Source of the DNA: Desulfovibrio piger
GTDB taxonomy: Bacteria; Desulfobacterota; Desulfovibrionia; Desulfovibrionales; Desulfovibrionaceae
NCBI RefSeq assembly: GCF_012843875.1
Contig: NZ_JABAFY010000006.1
Location: forward strand, 31,490 to 95,489
Reading direction: 5' to 3'
DNA: 64,000 bases
Below the pieces are notes generated by a model. That model saw only the letters and a program-made list of their open reading frames with translations. It searched no databases and was not told where the DNA came from. The position numbers and the translations under genes are program-made. Below, piece after piece: positions 43,005 to 53,980 of this stretch. The stretch's first letter is position 1; each line of letters opens with the position of its first letter.

Positions 43005-43790
43005 TCAGCGCAGGCCGAAAAGGCGCCGGAAGAAGGACGGTTTTTTGCGTTTGGGGCCGGAGCCTGCGGCAAGCAGGCTGTCTTCCATTTCGGTCAGGGC
43101 GTCTTCCAGGGCCTCGCTGGCGCGATGGGCGGCCCGGGGGGCATTGGCACGCAGGGCCGCATCCAGGCTGCTGCGCTGCGTAAGGGCATCGGCCAGAGCC
43201 TGTTTGAAGGGGGCCTGCTGCTCGGGCCAGCGGTCCTCGGCCATGCCCCGTTCCAGACGGTCCAGCAGGTCGCGGACACCGGCGCCGCCCACACCGGCAT
43301 GGCCGAACGCCAGGAGACTGAGCCCGGGCCAGCTTTTTTCCAGCAGGCCGGAGTTCCAGGTGACGTCCACGGTGGCGATGCGGGCCACGGGCGTGGTCAG
43401 CGGGGGCCGGATGGCGGACTGCGTGAGCGTGGCCTCCAGCGTGTCCAGCAGGGCGGCCAGGGCCTGGAGGCCCGCGGCGGCGTCTTCGGCCTGCCAGCTG
43501 CCCAGGGCGTCCTCGCAGTGACGCGTCAGGTCGCACAGGGGGCGCAGACTGTCCAGCGTCAGGGGCGCCAGGTCGTCCACGTTGCGCATGGTCAGGCGGC
43601 TCAGGCATTGCGCCAGTTCCAGCAGGCAGGGCTCGGCCTGTGCTTCGGGCACGGCCAGCCAGGCCGCCACGTCCTCACCATAGGGACCGGCAGCCTTGCG
43701 GGCCAGGGCCAGCAGGGCGGGCCAGCGACGGGCCGTGAGCCCCTGGGGGCTGTCGGCGGCTTTCTGGCGGATCTGCAGTGCCTTGCCCAT
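43005..43790 (-). CDS. Protein of unknown function in the acyl-CoA carboxylase operon
   Basis: The 261-residue protein is rich in alanine and leucine and mostly helical, without signal peptide or membrane helix. It ends in a basic stretch (KRKKPSFFRRLFGLR) that could be an amphipathic membrane-binding tail. No family was recognised. It starts 6 bases after the biotinyl-like gene, so it is probably co-translated with it, and is followed 37 bases later by ssb. Codon use looks like that of its neighbours. A scaffold or regulatory role for the carboxylase is only a guess. Confidence 0.65.
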   Translation of the reverse strand: MGKALQIRQKAADSPQGLTARRWPALLALARKAAGPYGEDVAAWLAVPEAQAEPCLLELAQCLSRLTMRNVDDLAPLTLDSLRPLCDLTRHCEDALGSWQAEDAAAGLQALAALLDTLEATLTQSAIRPPLTTPVARIATVDVTWNSGLLEKSWPGLSLLAFGHAGVGGAGVRDLLDRLERGMAEDRWPEQQAPFKQALADALTQRSSLDAALRANAPRAAHRASEALEDALTEMEDSLLAAGSGPKRKKPSFFRRLFGLR

Positions 43791-43796
43791 GACGGT

Positions 43797-44447
43797 CTAG
43801 CCCTTTTCCGTCCACTCGGTCTGGACGCGCATGATGACGTCCTGGATGACGGGCAGCTGGTCTTCGGGGCAGACGCCGATGAGGGGGGCGTCCGCATCCA
43901 TGTTCTCGTTGTAGCTGAAGTAGACGGCGTAGATGACGCCCGTGGGGCCGCTGTAGTGCAGGGGCACCTCACGCTTCATGCGCGACATGATGAGCAGCTC
44001 CATGCCGTCGCGCACCACCACGGAGTGGGCGTCCGCAGCGCGGATCTTCTTGTCCACCTCGGGGGTGAAGTAATACTTGGCCCGCTCGGGCGCGCGGAAC
44101 AGGTACAGGGCCTTCTTGAGGATCTGGTGTTCCACTTCGCTGCGGGTGAGCATGTGGCGGATGACCATCAGGGGCGTGCCGGCCTCCACGAACATGCCTT
44201 CGAGCTGGCTGTGGATTTTGCTGATGATGCCCTTTTCAGGCGAGCAGATGGGTTTGGGGTTGCGTTCGCGTTCCAGGGTGGCCAGGCGGGTGCCGGGCTT
44301 TTCCTTCCACTGGCCCTGGGGGCCGAGGACCTCGTCGCCTTCCTTGATGTCGGCGAAAGTTACCACGCCGGTGTGGGGCGTACAGATGACGATCTCGCGG
44401 TAGGGGGAGGCTTTTATCTCATCCAGCAATGCGGAAATGTTGATCAT
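43797..44447 (-). CDS. Biotinyl/lipoyl-like carrier protein lacking the acceptor lysine
   Basis: The 216-residue protein starts MINISALLDEIKASPYREIV. Residues about 20-98 fit a biotinyl-lipoyl fold (TPHTGVVTFADIKEGDEV and CSPEKGIISKIHSQLEGMFVEAGTPLMVI). Where biotin carriers have EAMK, this protein has ERER (59-62), so the biotin-accepting lysine appears to be Arg62. The second half (about 100-216) is unrelated to known carriers and includes VDKKIRAADAHSVVVRDGMELLIMSRM. The gene follows the carboxyltransferase gene by 93 bases and precedes an unknown gene by 6. It may serve as a structural subunit, or biotin may be carried on a different protein. Confidence 0.7.
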   Translation of the reverse strand: MINISALLDEIKASPYREIVICTPHTGVVTFADIKEGDEVLGPQGQWKEKPGTRLATLERERNPKPICSPEKGIISKIHSQLEGMFVEAGTPLMVIRHMLTRSEVEHQILKKALYLFRAPERAKYYFTPEVDKKIRAADAHSVVVRDGMELLIMSRMKREVPLHYSGPTGVIYAVYFSYNENMDADAPLIGVCPEDQLPVIQDVIMRVQTEWTEKG

Positions 44448-44540
44448 GTGGTTTTCCCGCTTTTTCGTTTGTCTTGGGTGGGGCCGCACCGTCAAGGGCG
44501 GCGAAAGGCGGGGCGGAAAGTCCGCCCCGCCGTCTGCTTG

Positions 44541-46784
44541 CTAACGGTAGTACAGGTTGCGGCCGCCCATGGTGAGCAGCGCCTGCTTGAGGTTGGCACG
44601 GATCTGGCGGCGGTCCCAGATGCCCTGGATATGGCCGCGGGACAGGGCCCGGTAGGAGCGGTGATACTTGGGCGGGATGTCCATGCCCGTGGTCTCCTTG
44701 ATGACGCCGGGGCCGGCAAAGCCGATGTTGGAGGAGCGCACCGCGAACTGGTAGGGAGCGCAACCCAGGAAGCTGGCCACGGGACCGGCGAAGGAGTTGG
44801 TATCGTACAGCACCAGGTACAGGCCGCCGGACTCGATGTAGCGGCGCACGGCCACGGTGCAGCGGGGCATCTGGATGACGCCGTGGGTGCCTTCCTGGAT
44901 GCGGATGCCGGCGGTGCCGTGCACATAGGCCAGGAAGGGATAGCGCTTCTTGGCGGCGCGGGCGGCGGCCTCCACGAACTTGTAGCCTTCGGCCGCGCCG
45001 AAGGAACCGCCGCGGAAGGTGCCCATGAGCATGGCCACCACCAGCTTGGTGCCGTCGATGCGGGCCTCGAAGGTCATGCAGCCGCTGCGGCAGCCGGTCT
45101 TTTCCTGGGCGGCCTTGATGCGTTCCTCGAAGTTGGGGAAGTTCAGCGGGTTGCCGGCTTCGATCTCGCGGTTGAACTCAAAGACCGAGCCCTTGTCGAA
45201 GACGTTCTGCACGTACCATTCGGGCTCCATGGGGAAGTGGTAGCCGCAATGGCTGCACACGCCCGCGAACTCGGCGAACAGATCGGGGCCCCAGAGGTCG
45301 AGGCAGCCGTACGAGGCGCTGTTGGGGCAGGTGATGGTACGGTCGACCTTGTAGCGCGGCGACAGGTAGTTCCACTTGCTCACGCGGTTGTCGTCCACCC
45401 AGTTGGAAAGGGTGGTCAGTTCCTTGGCCGTGGCCTTCTTTTCCGCCGGGCTGGCGATGCGCTTCCAGGGGCTGAAGATGCGGCCCTTGAACACATCCCA
45501 TTCGCTGCTCAGCTCTTCCATGATGTTGTGCAGCTTGCGCTGGTGACGGCGCACGAAGTCGTACTTGAAGTGCATCCAGGGCTTGGTCACCCAGTCGCGC
45601 AGGGCGGCGGCGTTCTTGGCCAGGAAGGGACGGTTGTCGATGGCGGCCGCGCGGGAGAGGCGCAGGAACTTCTGCTGGCGGCGTTCGCGCATGCGGTTCT
45701 TGGCCGCGCCGGACATGCCCCAGCGCACATACATCTCGTCCAGGTTGGCTTCGGGGTTGCGCAGGCGCGCCAGGGCCAGGCCGCGGACCATGGGCGGCTT
45801 GGTGTTGGTGATGACCACCTCGTCGGTGGCGCGCAGCACTTCCTGCCGCAGGGAGCGGAAGAAGTCGAAGTGGTGCGGGCGGGCGCCCAGGGCGGGTTCC
45901 TGCACCACGCTGTCGATGTAGCCGAAGGAGAGGTTGTCCTGCGCGGTGATGTGCAGGTTCTGGGCGCAATGCTCGATGAGCTCGGGCGCGGCGCGCTGGC
46001 CGGCCTTGAGGCGACCTTCGATGGCGGCCCCGCCTTCGGGCGAGATGACCGAGTAGTAGCCGTGGGAGAGCATGAGGCGCTTGTCGGCCAGGCCGATGGC
46101 CTCGGCGCCGCCGGAACCGCCCTCGGAGATGATGGAGATGACGGGCACGCGCAGACCGGCCATGGTGTAGATGTTGCGGGCGATCTGCTGGGCCGCGCCG
46201 GGGTAGTCCTCGATGGGGTAGGAACCGGGCGTGAAGATGTAGCAGTGGATGGGGATGCCTTCGGTCTCGGCCACGCGCATGTACTGCAGGGCCTTGGCAT
46301 TGCCCCAGGGCTTCACGGAGCCGCCGTTGCGGAACTCGGCGCCGTGGCCCTTTTCCTGGCCGATGACCATGACGGACTGGGTGTGCATCTTCTTGCCGCG
46401 GCGGCGGGTGATGACCGCACGGGCGATGAGCATGCTGGGGTCGAGGCTGTGCTCGTCCTGGCCGCCCACTTCGGTGAAGTTGTCGTAGACGTTCTCCAGG
46501 ATGTCACGCAGGCAGATGCGCTGGGGATGGCGCACGATGCGCACGCGGTCCATGGGCGTGATGAGCTTTTCCAGGCGTTTTTCCACAAAGACGAAAAGGT
46601 CTTCCAGGGAAACGATCTCGGTATGGGGATCCTCGACCTCGCCGTTGCGCACACGATTGGTGAACTCGGTCAGCTTCTCGTCCAGCAGGCGGATGCTGTC
46701 CTCGTGCTTGCCGGCGAAGATGTCGCGCGTATACGAGAGCCTGTCGTTCAGGCTTTGGATGCGTTTTTCGATAGTGTTGTCCAT
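44541..46784 (-). CDS. Fused acetyl/acyl-CoA carboxyltransferase (AccA-AccD order)
   Basis: The 747-residue protein combines both carboxyltransferase halves. The N-terminal half (about 1-340) is AccA-like (MVIGQEKGHG, GGSVKPWGNAKALQYMRVAE, SEGGSGGAEAIGLADK, ISPEGGAA). The C-terminal half (about 450-747) is AccD-like, with a putative zinc finger TCPNSASYGC...VCSHCGYHF, then ARIDGTKLVVAMLMGTFRGGSFG and GPVASFLGCAPYQFAVRSSNIGFAGPGVI. Carboxyltransferase moves CO2 from carboxybiotin to acetyl-CoA or another acyl-CoA. The alpha-before-beta fusion order is the reverse of plant and actinobacterial beta-alpha fusions. It begins 55 bases after the biotin carboxylase gene. Confidence 0.9.
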   Translation of the reverse strand: MDNTIEKRIQSLNDRLSYTRDIFAGKHEDSIRLLDEKLTEFTNRVRNGEVEDPHTEIVSLEDLFVFVEKRLEKLITPMDRVRIVRHPQRICLRDILENVYDNFTEVGGQDEHSLDPSMLIARAVITRRRGKKMHTQSVMVIGQEKGHGAEFRNGGSVKPWGNAKALQYMRVAETEGIPIHCYIFTPGSYPIEDYPGAAQQIARNIYTMAGLRVPVISIISEGGSGGAEAIGLADKRLMLSHGYYSVISPEGGAAIEGRLKAGQRAAPELIEHCAQNLHITAQDNLSFGYIDSVVQEPALGARPHHFDFFRSLRQEVLRATDEVVITNTKPPMVRGLALARLRNPEANLDEMYVRWGMSGAAKNRMRERRQQKFLRLSRAAAIDNRPFLAKNAAALRDWVTKPWMHFKYDFVRRHQRKLHNIMEELSSEWDVFKGRIFSPWKRIASPAEKKATAKELTTLSNWVDDNRVSKWNYLSPRYKVDRTITCPNSASYGCLDLWGPDLFAEFAGVCSHCGYHFPMEPEWYVQNVFDKGSVFEFNREIEAGNPLNFPNFEERIKAAQEKTGCRSGCMTFEARIDGTKLVVAMLMGTFRGGSFGAAEGYKFVEAAARAAKKRYPFLAYVHGTAGIRIQEGTHGVIQMPRCTVAVRRYIESGGLYLVLYDTNSFAGPVASFLGCAPYQFAVRSSNIGFAGPGVIKETTGMDIPPKYHRSYRALSRGHIQGIWDRRQIRANLKQALLTMGGRNLYYR

Positions 46785-46839
46785 AATCTCTTGCGCCGTT
46801 TGACGTTGATGGAAGGGGACCGCCGGGGCGGCCCGTCAG

Positions 46840-48279
46840 CTAGAAGCGCAGGGTGCGGGCGGTGTTGGCCCGCAGGAAGTCCACGTTGGACTTGAGCGCT
46901 TCACCGGCGTTGTTCCGGCCTTCCAGGTGCAGGTTGTCCAGGAAGGAGACGCCGCGTTCCCGGGCCTCGGCCAGATCCTTGCCCCAGATGATGGCTAGGG
47001 CCAGGTTGGGGTCGAATTCGGTGGGGATCTCGTAAGGCGTGTCGGTGGGCACGTGGGTCAGCATGGTGAGCCAGGGCTCTTCCTTCCAGGCAAAGCGCTC
47101 GATACGGCCCACCCAGGGGGTGAAGCCGTGCTCGGGGTCTTCGGCGATGAGGCGGTATTCGATGCCCACGCCGTCGAAGGTCACGTCGTCCTGGGTGTAG
47201 CCCAGGGGCTCGCCCAGACCGATGCGGATCTGTTCGGCGATGAGGTCCACGGGGCCTTCGTGGTTGCGGATGCTGGAGATGCGGGCCGAGACGCCGTTCT
47301 CCACCTGGATGCGGGTGTTCACTTCCATGAGGAAGGGCTCGCCCTGGCGGGTGACGATCCATTCCCAGGTGCCCACGTTGTCATAGCCCACCTTGCGGGC
47401 CATGGTCAGGGAGTAGTGGACGATGTCCTGCAGCACCTTGGCGGCATCGAAGCTGTAGTCCATCTGGGCGGGCACGAAGCCGGGGGCCACTTCCACGCGC
47501 TTCTGCAGGCCGGTGGACTGGATGGAGCAGTTGCGGGTGCCGAAGTGCACGGGGTTCTTGCCGCTGCGGTCGGACACGATCTGGACTTCCAGGTGGTTGA
47601 AGTCCGTGATGCGCTGTTCGATGAGCACGCCCTCGTCCTTGAACTGGCGCAGGGCGTAGTTGCGGATGCGGCGGTACACGGAGCGGAAGTTGTCGATGTC
47701 GTACACTTCCTCGATGCCCATGCCGCCACCGCCGGCCGAAGCCTTGACCAGCACCAGCGGGCGCTTGATGCCCTGCTGCACCTGGAACTCGAACACGCTG
47801 CGGGCGATGCGCTCGGCTTCCATCTCGTCATAGATGGGGCGGTCGGAACCGGGAACGGTGGGCACGTCTAGGCTGCGGGCCAGACGTTTGGTGTTGATCT
47901 TGTCGCCCAGCTCGCGGATGATCTTCCACGAGGGGCCGATGAAGATCATCTTGCGGTCGCGCTTGGTCACGCGACGGGCAAAGCGGAAGTCCTCGGCGAA
48001 GAAGCCGTAACCGGGATGCACGGCCGTGCAGCCGGCCTGGTCGGCCACGGACATCAGTTCGTTGGCGTCATGATAGGAAGAAACACGGAACAGGCTGCGT
48101 TCGCCGCCGTTCTCGCGGGCGTAGCGCACATGGCCCGAAGCGGCGTCTTCGGCGGTAAAGATGGCGGTAAAGGCCACACCCAGCTTGCGGCAGGCCCGCA
48201 TGATGCGTATGGCGATCTCGCCGCGGTTGGCGACGAGAACCTTGTGTTGTTGCAAAGAGTCTTTCTGGCTGGTCTCCAA
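46840..48279 (-). CDS. accC: Biotin carboxylase subunit
   Basis: ATP-grasp enzyme that carboxylates protein-bound biotin. The 479-residue protein shows VLVANRGEIAIRIMRACRKLG, HPGYGFFAEDFRFA, the glycine-rich loop KASAGGGGMGIEEVYD and FLMEVNTRIQVENGVS. No biotin carrier domain is attached at the C-terminus (it ends RANTARTLRF). The start is TTG at 48279 with an AGGAG site six bases upstream; no ATG precedes the conserved N-terminus in frame. First gene of the carboxylase operon, divergent from a purine nucleoside phosphorylase. Confidence 0.9.
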   Translation of the reverse strand: METSQKDSLQQHKVLVANRGEIAIRIMRACRKLGVAFTAIFTAEDAASGHVRYARENGGERSLFRVSSYHDANELMSVADQAGCTAVHPGYGFFAEDFRFARRVTKRDRKMIFIGPSWKIIRELGDKINTKRLARSLDVPTVPGSDRPIYDEMEAERIARSVFEFQVQQGIKRPLVLVKASAGGGGMGIEEVYDIDNFRSVYRRIRNYALRQFKDEGVLIEQRITDFNHLEVQIVSDRSGKNPVHFGTRNCSIQSTGLQKRVEVAPGFVPAQMDYSFDAAKVLQDIVHYSLTMARKVGYDNVGTWEWIVTRQGEPFLMEVNTRIQVENGVSARISSIRNHEGPVDLIAEQIRIGLGEPLGYTQDDVTFDGVGIEYRLIAEDPEHGFTPWVGRIERFAWKEEPWLTMLTHVPTDTPYEIPTEFDPNLALAIIWGKDLAEARERGVSFLDNLHLEGRNNAGEALKSNVDFLRANTARTLRF

Positions 48280-48420
48280 GGCGGTCTCCTGAGGGCGGTG
48301 CTGTGCCGCTCTTGTGGAATGGGCGTCAGCACGCTATAAAGCGGTTCGCTTTTGCGACTGAAAAGCAAGAGCTACTACAGCATATCGGCTTGGTCTTCAA
48401 TATCTGAGGGGGTCAATTCT

Positions 48421-49251
48421 ATGCAAAACTGGGAAGAAGTCCAGCTTGCGGTGGCGGCGCTGCGCCAGCGTCTGGGGGCCGCGCTGCCCTCCCGGCCCGA
48501 TGCGGCCATCATCCTGGGCACCGGTCTTTCGGGGCTCGTGGAACGCATGGAGGACACGGTCAGCGTGCCCTATGCCGACCTGCCGGGCTTCCCGGTGTCC
48601 ACGGTGGCCTCCCATGCCGGGGCCTTCGTGCTGGGACGTCTGGGCGGCCGCACCGTGCTGGTGCAGCAGGGCCGCTGCCATCTGTACGAAGGCTTCGGGC
48701 CGGACAAGGTCTGCATGGGCGTGCGCGTCATGGCCGGGCTGGGCGCGGACACGCTTATCCTTACCAACGCGGCGGGCGCCCTGGACCCGCAGTTCGATGC
48801 GGGCGGGCTCATGTGCATCAGCGACCAGATCAACTTTACCGGCGTCTCTCCCCTGAGCGGGCCCAACCATGAGGCCTGGGGCGAGCGCTTCCCCGACATG
48901 AGCGCCATCTACGACGCCGGCCTGCGCGACCTGGCCTGCCGGTGCGCGCTCGAGCTGGGCATCCGGCTGGAGCGCGGCGTCTACATCGGCGTGCGCGGCC
49001 CGCAGATGGAGAGCCCCGCCGAGACCCGCATGTTCCGCCAGTGGGGCGCCGATGCCGTGGGCATGAGCTCCGTGCTGGAGGTCATCGCCGCCCGCCATAT
49101 GGGCCTGCGCGTGCTGGGCATCTCCTGCCTCACCAACAAGAACCTGCCCGACTGCATGCGGCCCGCGCCGCTGGAAGAAGTCATCGCCGTGGCCGGTCGG
49201 GCCGGGAAGGACCTGGGCCGCCTTGTGGAAGCGGTGGTGACAAAGTTGTAA
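48421..49251 (+). CDS. Purine nucleoside phosphorylase
   Basis: Phosphorolytic cleavage of inosine/guanosine to base and ribose-1-phosphate, in purine salvage. The 276-residue protein belongs to the trimeric (mammalian-type) group: [51 protein letters not shown] and GISCLTNKN with the base-binding asparagine. Start ATG 48421 has a GAGGGGG site; an upstream extension to 48352 has no homology. It ends just before a terminator and typA. Confidence 0.92.
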   Translation: MQNWEEVQLAVAALRQRLGAALPSRPDAAIILGTGLSGLVERMEDTVSVPYADLPGFPVSTVASHAGAFVLGRLGGRTVLVQQGRCHLYEGFGPDKVCMGVRVMAGLGADTLILTNAAGALDPQFDAGGLMCISDQINFTGVSPLSGPNHEAWGERFPDMSAIYDAGLRDLACRCALELGIRLERGVYIGVRGPQMESPAETRMFRQWGADAVGMSSVLEVIAARHMGLRVLGISCLTNKNLPDCMRPAPLEEVIAVAGRAGKDLGRLVEAVVTKL

Positions 49252-49268
49252 AAATCGCGTAAACCATG

Positions 49269-49299
49269 CGCCCCGGCAACGTTCCGGGGCGATTTTTTT
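49269..49299 (+). terminator. Intrinsic terminator between the phosphorylase gene and typA
   Basis: CGCCCCGG (49269-49276) and CCGGGGCG (49284-49291), then A and seven T. It ends only 19 bases before the typA start, so typA must rely on a promoter inside the upstream gene, read-through, or an unseen start in the hairpin region. Confidence 0.88.
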
Positions 49300-49318
49300 A
49301 CCAGAGCGAGACAGAACT

Positions 49319-51148
<1,830 letters not shown>

Positions 51149-51170
51149 GTCTCCTTATCCCGGATAGAGG

Positions 51171-51212
51171 AAGGGCCGGCGGACATGTTCGCATGTCTGC
51201 CGGCCCTTTTTT
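51171..51212 (+). terminator. Intrinsic terminator of typA
   Basis: Long stem 51171-51187 with 51192-51208 around a TTCG tetraloop, followed by T6 (51207-51212). It begins 22 bases after the typA stop. Confidence 0.92.
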
Positions 51213-51397
51213 CTTTTTCAGGCGGATGCTACCGGCGCTGAGCACATGATGGGCAGGCGACCAGACCAGCGGGACATCAGAACGACGCCGGGAACAGTTC
51301 GATGCTCAGGAGCGTGAAGAGGCTCTTCAGGATTTTTCTGAGCGTGGGGAGGTGCGCTGCCCGAAAAGATCTGCGGGCAGCGGGAAAAATGGCGGGA

Positions 51398-51745
51398 TTA
51401 CGGTCTGATGTAGGCGAAGCCCTTGTTCTGCAGCTCCACGATCTCCACCAGGCCGGCGGGCACCACTTCGCAACCGGGCCAGAGGTCGGCGGCGGTCATC
51501 TTGTTGGCATCCAGGGCGTTCTTGCACAGACGCAGCTTGAGGCCGCGGGCCATGAGCTCCTCGGCGGTCTTCTGCAGCTCGGCCTGGGCAGGCACGAACA
51601 GTTTGACGGCCGGGCCGTTGGCCACCAGCACCAGCTCGAATTCCTTGCCGGGCAGGCCGTTCATGTAGTTGCGGGCATTGACGAAAGCAAAGGCCAGCAC
51701 AGCGGGATCATTGGCGTCCACATGGAGGCAGAGATCATACGACAT
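51398..51745 (-). CDS. DsrE/DsrF-like sulfur-relay family protein
   Basis: Small cytosolic protein of 115 residues (MSYDLCLHVDANDPAVLAFAFVNARNYMNG) with the alpha/beta fold of the DsrE/F family (YchN-like). A cysteine lies in the segment GLKLRLCKNALDANKM, near the position of the sulfur-accepting cysteine of DsrE. DsrE proteins carry persulfide sulfur or act as accessory proteins; here the gene stands alone between typA and tamA, away from dsrAB, so the function is not clear. Start ATG 51745 has AGGAG six bases upstream. A small hairpin (GCTGCCCG/CGGGCAGC) lies just after the gene without a clear U-run. Confidence 0.82.
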   Translation of the reverse strand: MSYDLCLHVDANDPAVLAFAFVNARNYMNGLPGKEFELVLVANGPAVKLFVPAQAELQKTAEELMARGLKLRLCKNALDANKMTAADLWPGCEVVPAGLVEIVELQNKGFAYIRP

Positions 51746-51835
51746 GGGAGACTCCTGAAAAAAGAACTGAATAAGCTCATGGTAACAAAGGGGATTTGTC
51801 TTGCCAAGCTGTCTCTCTGCGGCTATGGGATTATT

Positions 51836-53980
51836 ATGCGCCGAACATATATCCTTTTTTCTTTTTTGCTCATGGCCTGCCTCTTGCTGGGGGGCTGCGG
51901 CCTGTTGTTCGGCGATGCCGCCGGAGAACTACGTGATGACGGCGGGACCAAGATGCCCGCCGCTCAGGGCGAGCGAATCCCGTACAAGCTGTCCATCGAA
52001 GTGGACGGGGAGCGCCGCGCCACGGCGGACGAGAAACGCGCCGCGGCCATGGATCCTGACGGGGAATCCGAGGGCGTGTCCCTAGGCGGCAGCCCGGAGG
52101 AGGGCGACGAGGCCGGACCGGCAGCCCCGCAGGCGGATGCCCCCCACCGTGAAGGGACGGGAGCCGCGCCGTCTGCCCCCAAGGGGAACAGCGGCCTGTC
52201 GGACAAGATGCGCGACCTGAGCCAGCTGGAGCAGTTGCGCTCCGACCCGCCGGACAGCCTGCTGGCCCTGGAGCGCCGGGCCCGGGGCGATGTGGAGACG
52301 GCGGTCAAGCTGCTGCATTCCCAGGGCTATTATGACGGTACGGCGACCTTCCAGATGGACAGCACGACCAAACCGGTCACGGTGCGCCTGCATCTGACGC
52401 CGGGCCCCCGCTATGTGCTGGGCCGGGCCTCGGTGCGTTATGAGCCTGTCCCCGTGGTGCCCGCGGCCCTCAAGCACGGCAAGCGGCGGGCGCCGTACAG
52501 CGGTCTGGGGGCCCTGTGGGGCGACGAGGCCCGCGAAGCGACCCCGCCCCCGCGTTTTCCCGATACCCTGCGCGGGGTCACCCCCGGTGAACCCGTCACG
52601 GCCGACCAGATGCTGGAAGCCGTGGAAAAATTGCCCGAACGCCTGCGCCGCCGTGGCTATCCGCTGGCCCAGGTGAGCAGCCAGCGCTATTTCCTCGACC
52701 GCGCGGCCCGGACCCTCAATGCCGAGATCGTGGTGGATACCGGTCCTCCGGCCCTGCTGGGCGAGATCGTGGTGGAGGGCAACAAGGACGTCAGCACGAC
52801 CTACATCCGCGAACGCGCCCCCTGGAAGGCCGGGACGGAACCCTGGAACGAGAGCCGGGTGCAGGACTATGTGGACGAGCTCCGCGGCCTGGGCCTGTTC
52901 AGTATGGTACGCCAGCGCAACATCAAGGACGTGCCCTCGCCGCGCAAGGATGGCATGGTTGTCCTGCCCGTGCAGCTGGTGGTGCGTGAAGGACCGCCGC
53001 GCTCGGTCAGCGCCGCTGCCCGCTATGAGACCGATTCCGGTATCGGCGTGGAAGGGGAGTGGGAACACCGCAACTTCTTCGGCAACGGGGAAAAGCTGGT
53101 GGTCTCCCTGCCCATCACGCCCGAAAAGCAGGGGCTGAAGGCGTCCTTCGAAAAACCGGCCTTTCTGGATCGCGACCAGAAGCTGGTGGGCGAAGCCTCC
53201 CTGTTGCAGGAATTCACCGATGCTTACGACCGGCGCGGCCTGCGCGTGGGCGCCGGTATCGAGCGCCGCCTGAGCCCCTACTGGTGGGTGGGGGTGGGCG
53301 CCTCTTCCGACAGCGGCACCCTCACCGAGAACGACCGTACCAACGAGCCCTACAGTTTCGTGGGCCCGCATCTGCGTATCGTGCGCGACAGCCGCAACAA
53401 CAAGATCAATCCCAAGCGCGGCTCGGTGCTGGAGATCAATTCCAAACCCATCTTCGGCTATTACGACGGCTTCTTCACGGCCCTGGGCACGGAAGTGGAA
53501 GGCATGTTCTACTACGCGCCCTTCCGCAAGGGTCCGAACAAGGGCGTCATCGACGACAAGCTCGTGCTGGCGGCCCGTGTGCGCGGCGGCAGCATGGCCG
53601 GGGCCGAGATGAACAACCTGCCCAGCACGCTGCGCTATTACGCCGGTGGTGCCGGTTCGGTGCGCGGCTATTCCTATCAGGCCATCGGCCCGCGCAACGA
53701 CAAGGGCGACCCCAGCGGCGGCCGTTCCTACCAGATCGTCAATCTGGAGGCCCGTTACAAGATCACCGACGAGATCGGCATCGTGCCCTTCCTGGACGGC
53801 GGCATGGTCTACGAGGACGCCCTGCCGCAGATCTTCGGCGACATGCGCTGGGGCGCGGGCCTGGGCCTGCGCTACTACACGCCCATCGGCCCGGTGCGTC
53901 TGGACGTGGCCACGCCCCTCAATCCCGTGGACGGTGATCCCCCCCTGCAACTCTATATCAGCATAGGACAGAGCTTCTGA
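51836..53980 (+). CDS. tamA: TamA-like Omp85 outer-membrane assembly factor with a lipobox
   Basis: Outer-membrane insertase of the BamA/Omp85 family, 714 residues. POTRA domains (about residues 150-400) include LLGEIVVEGNKDVSTTYIRERAPW. The C-terminal 16-stranded barrel (about 400-714) has GGAGSVRGYSYQAIGP, the conserved VRGY-type motif of loop 6, and ends YISIGQSF, a typical outer-membrane terminal strand. The N-terminus is unusual: MRRTYILFSFLLMACLLLGGC contains a lipobox LGGC with Cys21, followed by an acidic, low-complexity stretch up to about residue 120. The start ATG 51836 fits the signal peptide. It overlaps tamB by one base (TGATG). Confidence 0.9.
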   Translation: MRRTYILFSFLLMACLLLGGCGLLFGDAAGELRDDGGTKMPAAQGERIPYKLSIEVDGERRATADEKRAAAMDPDGESEGVSLGGSPEEGDEAGPAAPQADAPHREGTGAAPSAPKGNSGLSDKMRDLSQLEQLRSDPPDSLLALERRARGDVETAVKLLHSQGYYDGTATFQMDSTTKPVTVRLHLTPGPRYVLGRASVRYEPVPVVPAALKHGKRRAPYSGLGALWGDEAREATPPPRFPDTLRGVTPGEPVTADQMLEAVEKLPERLRRRGYPLAQVSSQRYFLDRAARTLNAEIVVDTGPPALLGEIVVEGNKDVSTTYIRERAPWKAGTEPWNESRVQDYVDELRGLGLFSMVRQRNIKDVPSPRKDGMVVLPVQLVVREGPPRSVSAAARYETDSGIGVEGEWEHRNFFGNGEKLVVSLPITPEKQGLKASFEKPAFLDRDQKLVGEASLLQEFTDAYDRRGLRVGAGIERRLSPYWWVGVGASSDSGTLTENDRTNEPYSFVGPHLRIVRDSRNNKINPKRGSVLEINSKPIFGYYDGFFTALGTEVEGMFYYAPFRKGPNKGVIDDKLVLAARVRGGSMAGAEMNNLPSTLRYYAGGAGSVRGYSYQAIGPRNDKGDPSGGRSYQIVNLEARYKITDEIGIVPFLDGGMVYEDALPQIFGDMRWGAGLGLRYYTPIGPVRLDVATPLNPVDGDPPLQLYISIGQSF

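Noticed and set aside
51360..51397. Terminator after the DsrE-like gene
   Set aside because: A GCTGCCCG/CGGGCAGC hairpin is present but no U-run follows on the minus strand.
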